A DNA stretch of 64,000 nucleotides from BJGV01 sp964194745 (GCA_965248035.1 OZ252054.1:2046001-2110000); one strand, 5' to 3'. Positions 1 to 8,912 are shown, counted from the first letter of the stretch. Numbers and translations are program-made. The notes: a model not told the origin generated them from the letters alone.

Positions 1-1
1 A

Positions 2-769
2 GTTGGCAAGAAAATGTATCTTACTGATACCGGGCGTGAGTTGTATCGAACCTGCTGTAGTATTTTTGAGCGCATATCACAGTTTGAAATGATTGCTGCA
101 GATATGAAGGGGATGAAAATAGGAAAACTACGGCTTGCAGTAGTAACTACCGCAAAATATTTTATACCGCGTCTGCTTGGAAAATTTTGTCAGCAATATC
201 CTGGTATCGATGTCTCACTAATAGTTTCCAACCGTGAAAATGTTTTAGCACGTTTAGTAGACAACATGGACGATCTCTATATTTTGGGTCAGCCAACAGA
301 GGATGTGGTGTCACAAGCGTTCCTGGGAAATCTACTCGTAGTACTCGCGCCAATCAACCACCCACTTGCCAAAAAGAAAAAAATTACGCTTAAGCGAATA
401 TCTGAGGAACCATATTTATCACGCGAGGTTGGTTCTGGCACACGCCTGGCAACGGAACGTATTTTTTCTGAGCATGGTTTAAAATTAAAAGTACGAATGG
501 AATTAGGCAGTAACGAGGCAATCAAGCAGGCTATTATTGGCGGCTTAGGGATTTCAGTCTTGTCACGACACACTTTTGCACTAGATGTGTCTATGGGACA
601 ACTAGCTGTACTTGATGTACAGGGTTTTCCAATTAAAGGGAAGTGGTATTGCGCCTACCCATCAGGAAAACAGTTGTCTATTGTGGCGCAGACATTTTTA
701 AATTACTTACAGAAAGCACCACAGATTCTGCTTGAGGGATCTCGCCAACATACGAATACTGGGAGTTAG
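2..769 (+). CDS. LysR-family transcriptional regulator, CbbR-like (5' end outside window)
   Basis: This is the C-terminal part, about 255 residues, of a LysR-type regulator. The frame is open from the left edge: the first residues VGKKMYLTDTGREL are the typical end of a LysR winged helix-turn-helix, so the ATG at 14 is internal and the true start lies outside. Residues around 38-250 form the periplasmic-binding-like effector domain (GKLRLAVVTTAKYFIPRLLG, then GGLGISVLSRHTF). The effector-domain sequence is most like CbbR/RbcR proteins, which activate Calvin-cycle genes; that would fit an autotrophic nitrifier and the carbonic anhydrase and SulP genes at 8-10.7 kb, but the target is inferred. 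No cbb gene is visible nearby. Confidence 0.8.
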   Translation, partial: VGKKMYLTDTGRELYRTCCSIFERISQFEMIAADMKGMKIGKLRLAVVTTAKYFIPRLLGKFCQQYPGIDVSLIVSNRENVLARLVDNMDDLYILGQPTEDVVSQAFLGNLLVVLAPINHPLAKKKKITLKRISEEPYLSREVGSGTRLATERIFSEHGLKLKVRMELGSNEAIKQAIIGGLGISVLSRHTFALDVSMGQLAVLDVQGFPIKGKWYCAYPSGKQLSIVAQTFLNYLQKAPQILLEGSRQHTNTGS

Positions 770-848
770 CCAATTCTATCTAGAAATAAAGAAAACACTT
801 CGTTGTGGTTTCACACTGTATATATCTTAAGTATATATGCGTTGTTCC

Positions 849-879
849 AACGTCTTCTTTTGGCACAAAGCAGACGTTC
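849..879. repeat. REP-like hairpin repeat, copy 1
   Basis: Imperfect palindrome with arms AACGTCT / CAGACGTT around the TTTTGGCACAAAG core. It lies in the gap after the LysR gene. Confidence 0.75.
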
Positions 880-915
880 AATCCTTTTTAAAATGAGAGG
901 CGTGAGCCGCATTTC

Positions 916-1022
916 AGCCTGTAACCCTTACCACATACTGGATCTAGATTTTATCCATATTCAACATACCAACAAATATACCATCAAATTCATTGGATTT
1001 GATTGGATGCTATAAACGCAAC
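916..1022 (-). repeat. 107-bp repeat, inverted partner of 12503-12609
   Basis: Read on the minus strand, this stretch begins GTTGCGTTTATAGCATCCAA, has TTGTTGGTAT boxes in the middle and ends GGTTACAGGCT. The same order and roughly three-quarters identical sequence occurs on the plus strand at 12503-12609. Direct or near-direct TTGTTGGTAT boxes are typical of the region upstream of phage and island integrases, so the repeat may be a remnant integrase-binding region. A REP-like hairpin sits against its outer edge in both places. Confidence 0.55.
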
Positions 1023-1023
1023 T

Positions 1024-1051
1024 TTCCGTTTTTGGCACAAAGCAGACATTC
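1024..1051. repeat. REP-like hairpin repeat, copy 2
   Basis: CCGTTTTTGGCACAAAGCAG followed by ACATTCG; the left arm is degenerate. It abuts the 916-1022 repeat and the 3' end of the next gene, where it could act as a terminator-like hairpin. Confidence 0.6.
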
Positions 1052-1055
1052 GTAT

Positions 1056-1319
1056 TTACTCATATGTTTTTGCTGCATATAAAATCTCAGCAAATGTCTT
1101 CCATGGTTGGTCTTTAGAAAAAGGTTTCTCATAGTTTTCATAACGCTTGTCCTTTTGTTGTATGCAGGATGCCATGGCACCTAAAAAAGGATACATAGCA
1201 TGATTGTTCCACTGATCTGGATTCTCTTCATTATCCTCTCGTAGAGCTACTACAAAACAGGACAAATCATCCCAAGACGCTACCTCCTCCATCTGACTCA
1301 CTAATTCATTAGCCATCAT
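1056..1319 (-). CDS. small protein resembling DUF7660
   Basis: An 87-residue acidic soluble protein. The pattern WDDLSCFVVALREDNEENPDQWNN followed by a fL-gAMAsCI helix is what I associate with the DUF7660 family of small proteins of unknown function; that assignment is from memory and moderate. No signal peptide or membrane segment is visible. An AGGTC-like ribosome site precedes the ATG at 1319. It is the leftmost gene of the minus-strand block that leads up to the integrase, so it may be cargo of the integrative element or the flanking chromosome. Confidence 0.5.
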   Translation of the reverse strand: MMANELVSQMEEVASWDDLSCFVVALREDNEENPDQWNNHAMYPFLGAMASCIQQKDKRYENYEKPFSKDQPWKTFAEILYAAKTYE

Positions 1320-1454
1320 AGACCTCCACTTTGGATATAAACTGATTTACTACCTGAAATATGGTAATTACTAGTATAAGTAGTACTAAATAAATGGATC
1401 TTTAAAGCATGTGACGCTAGTGATGTATTCATTAATTACTCCTTCATTAGTTTA

Positions 1455-1673
1455 TTAGATATTGACTCCAACACTTTCCAAATATTCCCTCTGTTTTTTC
1501 AGTAAGCCTGAAACTTCTCGTAAAGCACTACGTAATCCTCCCTTGTAAGCATTCCTTGATACCTTGACTTTCCCTACCTGTGACCTTGGTCCCGTCGACT
1601 TTTCCCACGGCCTCCATTTTTGGATCAGCTTTGCTCGTAGGCTTCGATGTTCTAGAGTCCGGTAATAGCTCAT
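1455..1673 (-). CDS. small basic protein of integrative elements
   Basis: A 72-residue, strongly basic protein. The motif RAKLIQKWRPWEKSTGPRS, followed by GKVKVSRNAYKGG, recurs in small proteins encoded beside primase genes in P4-like integrative elements. No function is known to me. It lies between the DUF7660-like gene and the 167-residue protein in the same orientation. The upstream start is uncertain because no strong ribosome site is visible. Confidence 0.5.
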   Translation of the reverse strand: MSYYRTLEHRSLRAKLIQKWRPWEKSTGPRSQVGKVKVSRNAYKGGLRSALREVSGLLKKQREYLESVGVNI

Positions 1674-1709
1674 TAATATCTCCTGATAGTTTGTTTAGCT
1701 TATTTTTAT

Positions 1710-2213
1710 TTATTTTCCCGTGTGCGAGGGTGCCTCATTGTTCACTACTTGTTGTTGTCCGCTAGCGACGATGTTGGCCTGCTTTGTATAGACAATAGGA
1801 GGATTTTTAATGATTGATAAGGTTTCCAACGTTGCCCGGCATTGTGTTTGGCTCTTTAGTGCTAGGCGCATAAAGCTTTCAAGTCGATTTATATTTTCCT
1901 GATTAAAGGCTCGCCTTGCTAATCCGTTGAACATCTCATTTAGTGTATGGGCTTGGGTAAACAGCATCGCCTCAGGACGCTTCATGTCGCCACGATTGAC
2001 AGCTTCAATCTGCTCGCGTAACTCTGCAACTAAATCAAGCATGTCGCTCTTAAATTTTCCAACAGCTCGTATAGTATGACCTGCTTGAACACAAGGATTT
2101 AATAGCGCCCTTGTATCGGTTCGACTATCTGTTTCACCCGGCACCTTGCCTTCCCATAATATTTCTGAATTTGTAGTTACAGGTGCCAATTTCGTGTTTT
2201 TCTTAGTGGACAT
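1710..2213 (-). CDS. hypothetical protein of the integrative element
   Basis: A 167-residue soluble protein, mostly helical in its middle part (FKSDMLDLVAELREQIEAVN). It matches the general type of conserved small proteins in betaproteobacterial P4-like islands, where they follow the primase gene. Its ATG at 2213 overlaps the end of the upstream 131-residue gene by 11 bases, so the two are probably translationally coupled. No catalytic motif can be seen. Confidence 0.55.
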   Translation of the reverse strand: MSTKKNTKLAPVTTNSEILWEGKVPGETDSRTDTRALLNPCVQAGHTIRAVGKFKSDMLDLVAELREQIEAVNRGDMKRPEAMLFTQAHTLNEMFNGLARRAFNQENINRLESFMRLALKSQTQCRATLETLSIIKNPPIVYTKQANIVASGQQQVVNNEAPSHTGK

Positions 2214-2598
2214 TTTGTACTCCTAATTGCTCAGTCAATGCTAGTAATTGCCATGGATCATATTTTGATTTGTCTATCAACATTTCGCAGATTGCTGCAT
2301 GCCGTACTGCGATGGTCAGAATGACATTGCTCGGATCACTGGCAGTGTCGGTGTAGATTGCACGTTGCGTGTCTGGATTCTCTTTCAGCATAGTTAGGAC
2401 TTTATGTCGCCGTATTTTTTGCTGGATGTTGCTGGCAGATTCTACGGTTTCATGAGTTTGTGGACTTGCTACTGCTACAGTTGCTATTTTTGCTATTTTT
2501 CCCTTCTTATTCCCTTGTTGAGTAGCAGGAATAGCAGGAATAACAGTAGCAACCTCTCTAGGTTTGCGTTTTCGGATCAGGTCTGCAAGCAGGGTCAT
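2203..2598 (-). CDS. hypothetical protein of the integrative element
   Basis: A 131-residue protein that overlaps the primase gene above it by four bases (ATGA, 2595-2598) and the next gene below by 11 bases. The first half is basic and low in complexity (IRKRKPREV, GNKKGKIAK); the second half contains AIYTDTASDPSNVILTIAVR and the helix AAICEMLIDKSKYDPW. The tight overlaps show a single primase operon. Function unknown. Confidence 0.55.
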   Translation of the reverse strand: MTLLADLIRKRKPREVATVIPAIPATQQGNKKGKIAKIATVAVASPQTHETVESASNIQQKIRRHKVLTMLKENPDTQRAIYTDTASDPSNVILTIAVRHAAICEMLIDKSKYDPWQLLALTEQLGVQNVH

Positions 2599-4691
2599 GC
2601 CACGCCTCCATTACACAATAACGCTGGATTAACCTTGATGGTCATGCACTTTTGATCTTTTACTAACTGAATGCGATCAAGGTCGGAAAGTTCACGGAGT
2701 GCATTGTCTAACGCAGCGCCACTCCGTAGCGGCCCATGTTGACGCGTATGATTCTTTCCCACAAAGCAGGTTTGTTTCCGTTTGCAATACTTAATTAGCC
2801 AACTATCCAGACGTGCCGCATCTGCTAACTCAACGGGTAAGGCAAGCTCACCAAAGAAGCGTCTTGCTTCGTTTAGGTGCCGTGCTGCTACCCTGCTTGC
2901 AGAATCAAAAGCATTTATTCCAATCGCGCTACTAGCACCTTCAAATAACTGGAATAGCGCTGCTAGGCGTACTGCGTTATCGGCTGTTTTACTTGCTACG
3001 TCTCGAATGTCGTGCAGTTCTCCACCATCACAGGGCTGTGCCTCGATAGCATCATGAAAGGTAACCCAAGCAGACTTTGCTTCTGTTGTAAGCACCAATA
3101 TAGGCGGAGTAAGAATTCCATTCTCGTTAATGGGTACAGGCTGATTAAGAAGCTCTGTTATGCGCTGGTTAAATTTAGATAGTGCGGGGCTTCCTTCAAT
3201 AGGCGGCGTATAAAACCGTGATCCCATCGTGCTATCGGGCCAGGAAATTATAAATCTGGCGAGAAAGCCACTGCCACGTGCTAATCCTTTTGATTGGTCA
3301 AAGAATGTTCGTAGGGTCACTTCTTGAATCATTAAGCCCATTGTCAGTCTTGCCCCTCGAACATCGCGGCTTCTCTCTTCGTCGCCTCGGTCAGACTGAT
3401 ACCGCCCACCATCCCAAAGCTTGTTAAGTAAGGCAAGATTACGCATAACGCTTTCCTTACTCATGCCATGTGCGCCGAATACAATCCCGGCTTCATTTGA
3501 CACCACACCAGCAGAGGGCCAATCCTTTTGTAGCTTTTTAGCTAATCCCTCAGGAGTAGCATCCTCACGAATTAGCTTTGGTATTCTTGGTGGTTCTGGT
3601 CTTTCTTTCTCAAGTTCACGGAATCTTTCTTCTAAGTCTGCTGTTGATTTATTACGCTTAGTAAACTGACGGATCGCATCTTTGATGCCGCCACATTTAG
3701 CTTCCCATGCTTCTAAATTTGCTTTGTATGTTGCCCAAAGAATTTTTCCTGCCTCGGTTTGTTCGTCCTGATAGTCCTGTATAGCCTTGGCAAACATTTT
3801 GTCCGCTTGCGTTTTTCTCTCTCCACTATCTGTAATGCCCAGCAGGAATAAGCTAGTTGGCCCGAAAAGTATTTCGTCGCGTTGTACATCTACAAGAGCT
3901 TGGCTTGCTATAGATATAGCCGTGAATGCTGAGGAAGCTACCAGAGGCAAGGGTGCTTGCACAAAAGTTGCTACTTCTGCTACTGCTTCCCTGATAGTGT
4001 TGGGCAAGGCGTCTACCGGATAAGGTTCTGGCTTTATCTTGACGGTTAGTGGTTGTGGACTAGACCAACTCTCAGAATAATCCTTTGCTGCGTTAACTTT
4101 TGCCAGTATGGACAATGCCTCTATATCAGCAGCAGAAGCCTTAGGATGGACCGCGAGCCATTCCATGACATCATCACCAGTGTCTAGGCCTAGTTTATCC
4201 ACATCAATATACGAAACGGTACAACCCATACCGAGTAAGATACTTGCAACGGTCTCGGCGTATACTTTTCCAGCGTCGTCGTTGTCAGGAAATATCCTTA
4301 CAGAACGCCCTCTTAAAGGCTCCCAGGCCGTAGTATCGGCACTTGTTGCACCGCCACTTGTAGTAGCCACTAATCCAAGCTTATTTAGTGCATCGGCTTT
4401 CTGTTCACCCTCTACAATATAGATAATGGTATCTAGATTACTGACAACTTGGTGCAAAGCATAGAGGGGCTTGCCACCCGTAAATTTCGGCTCACCAAAC
4501 TCAAAGCCATTGTCGTTCTGGTGGAATGGTCGAATCCACTTCTCTTTAGTGTCTGGATGTTTACAACGGATTCGCCAATAAACAGGAGTTCCGCCGGCAT
4601 CGGTGTAGGTATGCAACGCTGCTGCCTTAAATCCCTTATTCAGCATCGGACCTGCTAAGCGCTTTGCAGCTTCCTTTACTGTTTCAATCAT
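2595..4691 (-). CDS. TOPRIM/DUF3987 primase-helicase-like replication protein
   Basis: A large replication protein of the P4-like element, about 698 residues from the ATG at 4691 (an ATG at 4724 is possible but would overlap the upstream gene by 41 bases). The N-terminal part has a TOPRIM-type fold: VYWRIRCKHPDTKEKWIRPF, then IVEGEQKADAL, containing the conserved acidic E, and IFPDNDDAGKVYA, containing the DxD. From about residue 220 onward it matches DUF3987 (FLLGITDSGERKTQADKMF as a Walker-A-like loop, LIQEVTLRTFF, GFLARFIISWPDS). Together with the CHC2 zinc-finger protein just upstream it would prime and unwind element DNA. The length is normal for the family and no break is seen. Confidence 0.8.
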   Translation of the reverse strand: MIETVKEAAKRLAGPMLNKGFKAAALHTYTDAGGTPVYWRIRCKHPDTKEKWIRPFHQNDNGFEFGEPKFTGGKPLYALHQVVSNLDTIIYIVEGEQKADALNKLGLVATTSGGATSADTTAWEPLRGRSVRIFPDNDDAGKVYAETVASILLGMGCTVSYIDVDKLGLDTGDDVMEWLAVHPKASAADIEALSILAKVNAAKDYSESWSSPQPLTVKIKPEPYPVDALPNTIREAVAEVATFVQAPLPLVASSAFTAISIASQALVDVQRDEILFGPTSLFLLGITDSGERKTQADKMFAKAIQDYQDEQTEAGKILWATYKANLEAWEAKCGGIKDAIRQFTKRNKSTADLEERFRELEKERPEPPRIPKLIREDATPEGLAKKLQKDWPSAGVVSNEAGIVFGAHGMSKESVMRNLALLNKLWDGGRYQSDRGDEERSRDVRGARLTMGLMIQEVTLRTFFDQSKGLARGSGFLARFIISWPDSTMGSRFYTPPIEGSPALSKFNQRITELLNQPVPINENGILTPPILVLTTEAKSAWVTFHDAIEAQPCDGGELHDIRDVASKTADNAVRLAALFQLFEGASSAIGINAFDSASRVAARHLNEARRFFGELALPVELADAARLDSWLIKYCKRKQTCFVGKNHTRQHGPLRSGAALDNALRELSDLDRIQLVKDQKCMTIKVNPALLCNGGVA

Positions 4692-5013
4692 GGAAACATC
4701 CCCCAACATCGTACACGGCATCAAGAAAGCTAAATCCGGTGACTAGCCGGTGCAGGGCGATAATATCGCCACCGCGCACACCACAGGCCATACAACGGAA
4801 ATGTCCATCAATCAAGTTAACACGTAAGCTAGGATTCTTTTCCGCTCCACCTTTATGAGCAGGGCAGTAGATTGAAACCCATTCGCCGTAGGTCTTAGTT
4901 TTTATCAAACTGCGCCCAGTCAAGTATTGAATCGGGGAGGGTAGCGAGTGACGATCCAGTTGCTTTCGCCCCGTATGGCTGAAAATCTGTTGGTAATATT
5001 GCAAGCTATTCAC
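4684..5013 (-). CDS. CHC2-type zinc-finger primase protein
   Basis: A 109-residue protein beginning with GTG. It contains the zinc-ribbon of bacterial primases: SIYCPAHKGGAEKNPSLRVN then FRCMACGVRGGDIIALH, i.e. C-x2-H ... C-x2-C. These residues bind zinc and contact template DNA in DnaG-type primases. Here the zinc finger is a separate protein whose 3' end overlaps the TOPRIM/DUF3987 gene by eight bases, so a normally single primase is split over two coupled genes, as is common in such islands. Confidence 0.75.
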   Translation of the reverse strand: MNSLQYYQQIFSHTGRKQLDRHSLPSPIQYLTGRSLIKTKTYGEWVSIYCPAHKGGAEKNPSLRVNLIDGHFRCMACGVRGGDIIALHRLVTGFSFLDAVYDVGGCFHD

Positions 5014-5014
5014 C

Positions 5015-5164
5015 TTATGCGTCCTTTAGTTGTAACAAAGCGATAAGTTGTTTAGTGTCCGCGCCTGTGATCAGGCCAGCATTAGCCATCGACATGATCG
5101 CGCTTTTCAGTAATGAGCGGGCAAGATCAGGCAAAATAGGAAGGGTGAGCTTTTTCTTATTCAT
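5015..5164 (-). CDS. small protein of the primase operon (49 aa)
   Basis: A short gene with an ATG at 5164 and a strong ribosome site GGGAGGCGGAT just upstream. It encodes MNKKKLTLPILPDLARSLLK followed by SAIMSMANAGLITGADTKQL and ends one base before the GTG of the zinc-finger gene. Its position between a (broken) excisionase and the primase, plus the good ribosome site, argue that it is real. Function unknown. Confidence 0.55.
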   Translation of the reverse strand: MNKKKLTLPILPDLARSLLKSAIMSMANAGLITGADTKQLIALLQLKDA

Positions 5165-5175
5165 ATCCGCCTCCC

Positions 5176-5400
5176 TTAGACTAATCCACGCCTAGATTCA
5201 AGCCAGCGCTCAATATCTGACCTACGATATGCGACGCGACGACCTAGCTTAATCGTTATGTCACGCCACCCGTAACGATTGGTACACCGCTAAACTGCCT
5301 GAGTGGGTACACGAATTTTGAATTCGATTTCTACTTCGGGTGGGAAGATAAGATCGCTTTTGCCAGCGATGATTGGTGAGATTGCTGATTGAACTTTCAT
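5176..5400 (-). pseudogene. excisionase/AlpA-like HTH regulator with internal amber stop
   Basis: The frame from ATG at 5400 encodes MKVQSAISPIIAGKSDLIFP...RVPTQAV, then TAG (5290-5292), then RCTNRYGWRDITIKLGRR and RRSDIERWLESRRGLV. The part after the stop is the second half of a helix-turn-helix excisionase; relatives read AVWRCTNRY, so the amber codon most simply replaces the conserved Trp (TGG to TAG). The region before it looks shorter than usual, so part of the recognition helix may also be lost. Such proteins normally regulate excision and the primase operon downstream. Unless the stop is suppressed, the product is non-functional. Confidence 0.65.
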
Positions 5401-5536
5401 ACACTCCCTCATGTTTGACTGGGAATGCCCAGCACACGTGGGAATATTAGATTAAAGTAGCCGGCAATAAAAAGGACAATTTCTTATTAATTTTATGGAA
5501 AATTGTCCCCGGGAAGTAACTACAAAACGCGCAGCA

Positions 5537-6377
5537 TCAATCTCGCTGACGGTTTACAAGTTTTTTAACATGATCAGCATCAATATCTTGTTTATCGAAG
5601 ATGACCACTGTTGTTACTGCAACAACATCATGTAGAGGTTTTTTATATTCTCTTTTAAGGTATTGAGAAAGTGAGCGGATAAAATGATGGATAGCTGCAT
5701 TTTCTGATTTAGGGTATGGTACTAGAGGGTGTTCTGTTGAGAATTGAATTGCTTTGGCAGCAATATCATCAAGTACCGCGTGAATTGAAGGAGTTGCTCC
5801 ATCAAGATATAGTTTGGCACCTTCTAGCTTGTCTTCGTCTATGTCTTCATACTTATATTCAGGTTTATCAGGATAATTTGTTAGGGAACTAAACAAGCGT
5901 TTAATAGTATCAGCATCAATTAATTCGCTAGTTGAATAATTATGAAATGCTGCCGTTTCATTCATCATGATGGATAATTCTAATGCGTGTTTATGAATTT
6001 TCATGAAAAAGTCTTTTTGTTGCTTCTTGCTTAGTTTTTGTGAACTCCACCATCCAAGAATCCCTTTCTCACAAGCATTCCAGAAGTTAATAAATTCACC
6101 ATTACTCTTTACTAGTGTATCTAGGATTGACTAAACATACTTCATTCTTTCGTCTGTTATTAACTTGCCTAATATCTCGTTTCCTTTTTTCTCAGGAAGA
6201 CCAAAAGCTGAATAATATAGGCTTCTGCGATAGCCTTCTAATTGCTTATTAGTAGACATATGTTTGAATTTTTCATCAGACTTTACAAGCTGAGGAATAT
6301 GCTGTTCTGGATCAGATGGTTTTAATGGCTTCTTTGAGTTTGTACTTTTACTCTGGCGCCCGATCTGGATTTTTCAT
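5537..6377 (-). pseudogene. unknown cargo gene with amber stop and 5' frameshift
   Basis: The last 155 codons (ATG 6004 to 5537) form an open frame, but the same frame continues upstream without interruption through GWWSSQKLSKKQQKDFF and, after one TAG (6131-6133), through SNGEF-preceding residues up to ITDERMKYV and SKSTNSKKPLKPSDPEQ. A further ATG at 6377 (MKNPDRAP) is one base out of phase; losing one A from its A5 run would give one continuous gene of about 280 codons. I do not recognise the family. It lies between the integrase and the excisionase, a usual cargo position. It is either a pseudogene or a second amber-containing gene in this element. Confidence 0.55.
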
Positions 6378-6469
6378 AATGCTCCTTCACATTCCCTTTT
6401 AATAAGATGACAAGCTGATCGGAAAATGTATGCAGAATTTACTCTATAAAAATAGAGTCAAAAAATTGA

Positions 6470-7678
6470 TTACACTTTCCTGCGACTTATTTTCACTATC
6501 TTTGCATTACTCTTCAATCCAGCTGCTACCATCATTGCACTAGTCGCGGTATTCACGCTCTCTCGTACTGGATCAAGATCAAGTCGCGCATAGATAGCAG
6601 TAGTATTCTGGTTCTTATGGTTAAGGCTCTTAGCAATAGTTACTAAGGACGCACCAGTTTTAGCTTGCCAACTGCCGAGGGTGCGTCGTAGATCGTGAAT
6701 GCGTAGATCATCAATACCAGCTCGTTCTAGGATACGTTTCCACCCCTTTTTAGGCTCTATAAGATGTCCACTACTCCCGTCGCCGGGAAAAACAAATGTC
6801 ATGGATTCTGATGGCTTTATGTTGAGTATTCTGTTGCGTAACACAGTCAGTGCCTCTGGAGATAATGTAACGGTTTGTGGAGTACCGCTCTTCGTTTCCT
6901 TGATACGCCACTCCCCACGCTTTAGGTTCACATCTTTCCATTGCATGGACAGTACGTTGGCACGTCGCGCACCTGTTAACAGGGATAGCAAAAAGTAATC
7001 CCTCATGGTGTCGTTTTGTTCATCAGCCAAGGCTTGAAAGAATTTTGGAAGTTCGTCACCCTGAATAAATCTATCGCGGGAATGCTCCCTATTCAGCCTA
7101 ATGCCAAGGGCAGGGTTAGTTTTCCAGAGTCCTGCTGAGACGCCCCAGCCAAATATACTCGAGACTAAGGCTTTCACTCGGTTTGCAGTGACTGGATGCT
7201 CGGCTCTGGTAACCTTGCTGTGTATGGTTGCGATACTGGACCGATCAATTGTAGACAGCTTCTTATTGCCTAATGGCTTTGCCAGATAAGTATCGTATTT
7301 AGATTTATCCTCCGCCCATGTTTTCTTATTGGGCTTTGAGTGGCGTTCAAGATATTCAGCGAAGAGGGCAGAAAAGGTTAATTCAGCCTTTCGTCCTCTT
7401 TTTACTTCGCCGGGGTTTAAATCATTGGCAATGTCCGAGTTAATCGTAGCAGCCTTACGCCTTGCCTGCTCAATGGTTAAATCTGGGTAACGTCCCAAGG
7501 TGATACGTTCAAGAATGCCTTTGATACGCCGTAGGACAGAAAGAGTTTTTGTGCCATTGGAAGTAACACGAAGTTGTAATCCAGTTGTTTTTATGTCTTG
7601 GTAGTCATCGCGCTTGCCAGCTTTGGGGATAGGCAGGGCTTCAATAGCTGCCTTGGTGAAATTAAACTTAATTGCCAT
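6470..7678 (-). CDS. tyrosine-type site-specific integrase (P4 family)
   Basis: A 402-residue integrase that would catalyse recombination of the island with a tRNA gene. The N-terminus has the DUF4102 arm-binding domain (FTKAAIEALPIPKAGKRDDY, then GLQLRVTSNGTKTLSV). The core-binding domain follows (about 105-190), then the catalytic domain with Arg in LTGARRANVLSMQW, the HDLRRT box, the second His in SLNHKNQNTTAIYARL and the Tyr nucleophile in the same stretch. The length is normal. It points away from the tRNA-Lys fragment at 7827-7874, which is the expected arrangement at the right-hand attachment site. Confidence 0.93.
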   Translation of the reverse strand: MAIKFNFTKAAIEALPIPKAGKRDDYQDIKTTGLQLRVTSNGTKTLSVLRRIKGILERITLGRYPDLTIEQARRKAATINSDIANDLNPGEVKRGRKAELTFSALFAEYLERHSKPNKKTWAEDKSKYDTYLAKPLGNKKLSTIDRSSIATIHSKVTRAEHPVTANRVKALVSSIFGWGVSAGLWKTNPALGIRLNREHSRDRFIQGDELPKFFQALADEQNDTMRDYFLLSLLTGARRANVLSMQWKDVNLKRGEWRIKETKSGTPQTVTLSPEALTVLRNRILNIKPSESMTFVFPGDGSSGHLIEPKKGWKRILERAGIDDLRIHDLRRTLGSWQAKTGASLVTIAKSLNHKNQNTTAIYARLDLDPVRESVNTATSAMMVAAGLKSNAKIVKISRRKV

Positions 7679-7826
7679 GATCTTCCTTTGGGGTAACTCT
7701 GGGGTAACTTAATAGGTATAAATCCAGCCTATTTCGTATAACTCTATTAATGTAACTATAGGCTAGAACAGCCTATATATCAATGTATGTTAAGATTTAT
7801 TAATCTGTGCATATGATAGGACTTTA

Positions 7827-7874
7827 GGACTTTTAATCCGTTGGTCTGGAGTTCGATCCTCCCACGGACTACCA
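7827..7874 (+). other. tRNA-Lys(UUU) 3' fragment, attachment-site copy
   Basis: The sequence GGACTTTTAATCCG, then TTCGATCC and ACTACCA is the 3' part of a tRNA-Lys with anticodon TTT. No D-arm or 5' acceptor strand precedes it, so it is not a whole gene. Island integration at the 3' end of a tRNA leaves such a duplicate at the far end; the integrase 150 bp to the left makes this the right attachment site. An intact tRNA-Lys is not seen in the window. Confidence 0.7.
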
Positions 7875-7954
7875 ATATTCAAGCGCGTTTCATAAGATTA
7901 GCGCTTTCTATTCTTTTATAAATGGCACACTTATGGCACAGTGCAGAGTTTCCT

Positions 7955-7985
7955 GAACGTCTGCTTTGTGCCAAAAGCGGACATT
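7955..7985. repeat. REP-like hairpin repeat, copy 3
   Basis: GAACGTCTGCTTTGTGCCAA followed by AAGCGGACATT. Along with the tRNA fragment it is the only thing I see in 7679-8112. Confidence 0.8.
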
Positions 7986-8112
7986 TGGCACCGGTTTGGT
8001 GGAGATATTTGATTTGGTAAAATTGTATAGATATTTTATGCCCATATGATAAAGCTATACTTTAATTCGCATACGTTTGCAACTCTGTCAGCTGAACGAG
8101 GATGAATCGTCA

Positions 8113-8749
8113 ATGATCTTGGCCCAAGAAGCACTCAAAATCCTACACGAGGGGAACCATCGATTTGTGTCTGGTGTTTCCAACTCGAACACACTAACGA
8201 ATCATGCTCGACGCCGTGAGTGCTCGACGCCGTGAGTTAGAGGTAGTTCAGGAACCATTTGCTATCATTCTTAGATGTTCAGATTCGAGAGCACCAGCGG
8301 AAATTATTTTTGATCAAGGTCTCGGTGACCTATTTGTTATTCGGGTTGACGGAAACATTGCTGCCCCCTCACAAATCGGCAGCGTCGAGTTTGCCGCTGA
8401 GAAGTTCGGTACACGACTTGTCGTGGTAATGGGTCACTCAAAGTGCGGGGCTATTTTGGCCATTTTAGAAGAACTTGGGCGCCCGTCGGAAGAACGGTCA
8501 CAAAACCTTCGTTCGATCGTTGACCGCATCCGTCCATCCGTGGAGACGTTACCAAGGGTAGAACTTGGAGATCATTCGGGCTCTCTTGTGCAGCAAGCCG
8601 TGCGTGCAAACATCTGTGCTTCGGTAAACCATCTGCGATATGGATCAGAAGTTCTCGAGCAGCTAATTCAGAAAGATGGACTCCTTATCGTCGGAGCGGA
8701 GTATTCATTAGAGACTGGAATCGTAGATTTTTTCGACAATGTGCCTTAG
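8113..8749 (+). pseudogene. beta-class carbonic anhydrase, frameshifted by a 16-bp tandem duplication
   Basis: The product would interconvert CO2 and bicarbonate. The frame from ATG 8113 gives MILAQEALKILHEGNHRFVS and SGVSNSNTLTNHARRRE, then runs into a stop. The continuation is one frame over, from 8204: RRELEVVQEPFAIILRCSDS, LGDLFVIRVDGN, VVMGHSKCGA. Zinc ligands (Cys and Asp of CSDSR, His and Cys of GHSKCG) are all present. The cause is visible: TGCTCGACGCCGTGAG occurs twice in a row (8205-8220, 8221-8236). Removing one copy restores a normal ~205-residue enzyme. It lies divergent from a SulP transporter, forming an inorganic-carbon module. Two-copy tandem repeats can revert by slippage, so this could be a reversible OFF state rather than a dead gene. 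Confidence 0.85.
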
Positions 8750-8831
8750 GCCAGCTAACAACAGACTGCAGTAAACATTGTTCCATTGTGCAACACTTCG
8801 TAATACGATTGAACCAAACTGTTGATTTTCT

Positions 8832-8860
8832 GAATGTCCGCTTTGTTCCAAAAGCAGACT
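8832..8860. repeat. REP-like hairpin repeat, copy 4
   Basis: GAATGTCCGCTTTGTTCCAA then AAGCAGACTT, about 80 bp after the carbonic anhydrase frame, where a terminator would be expected. Confidence 0.75.
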
Positions 8861-8912
8861 TTTAAAGATTTTTATTCTGGAAAAATTTTTTCGCCAAAAT
8901 TGAAGAAAGGAT

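Noticed and set aside
7827..7874. Complete tRNA-Lys gene
   Set aside because: The D-arm and the 5' acceptor strand are missing; only the 3' part exists. The same holds for the tRNA-Leu and tRNA-Asn fragments at 14196 and 14415.
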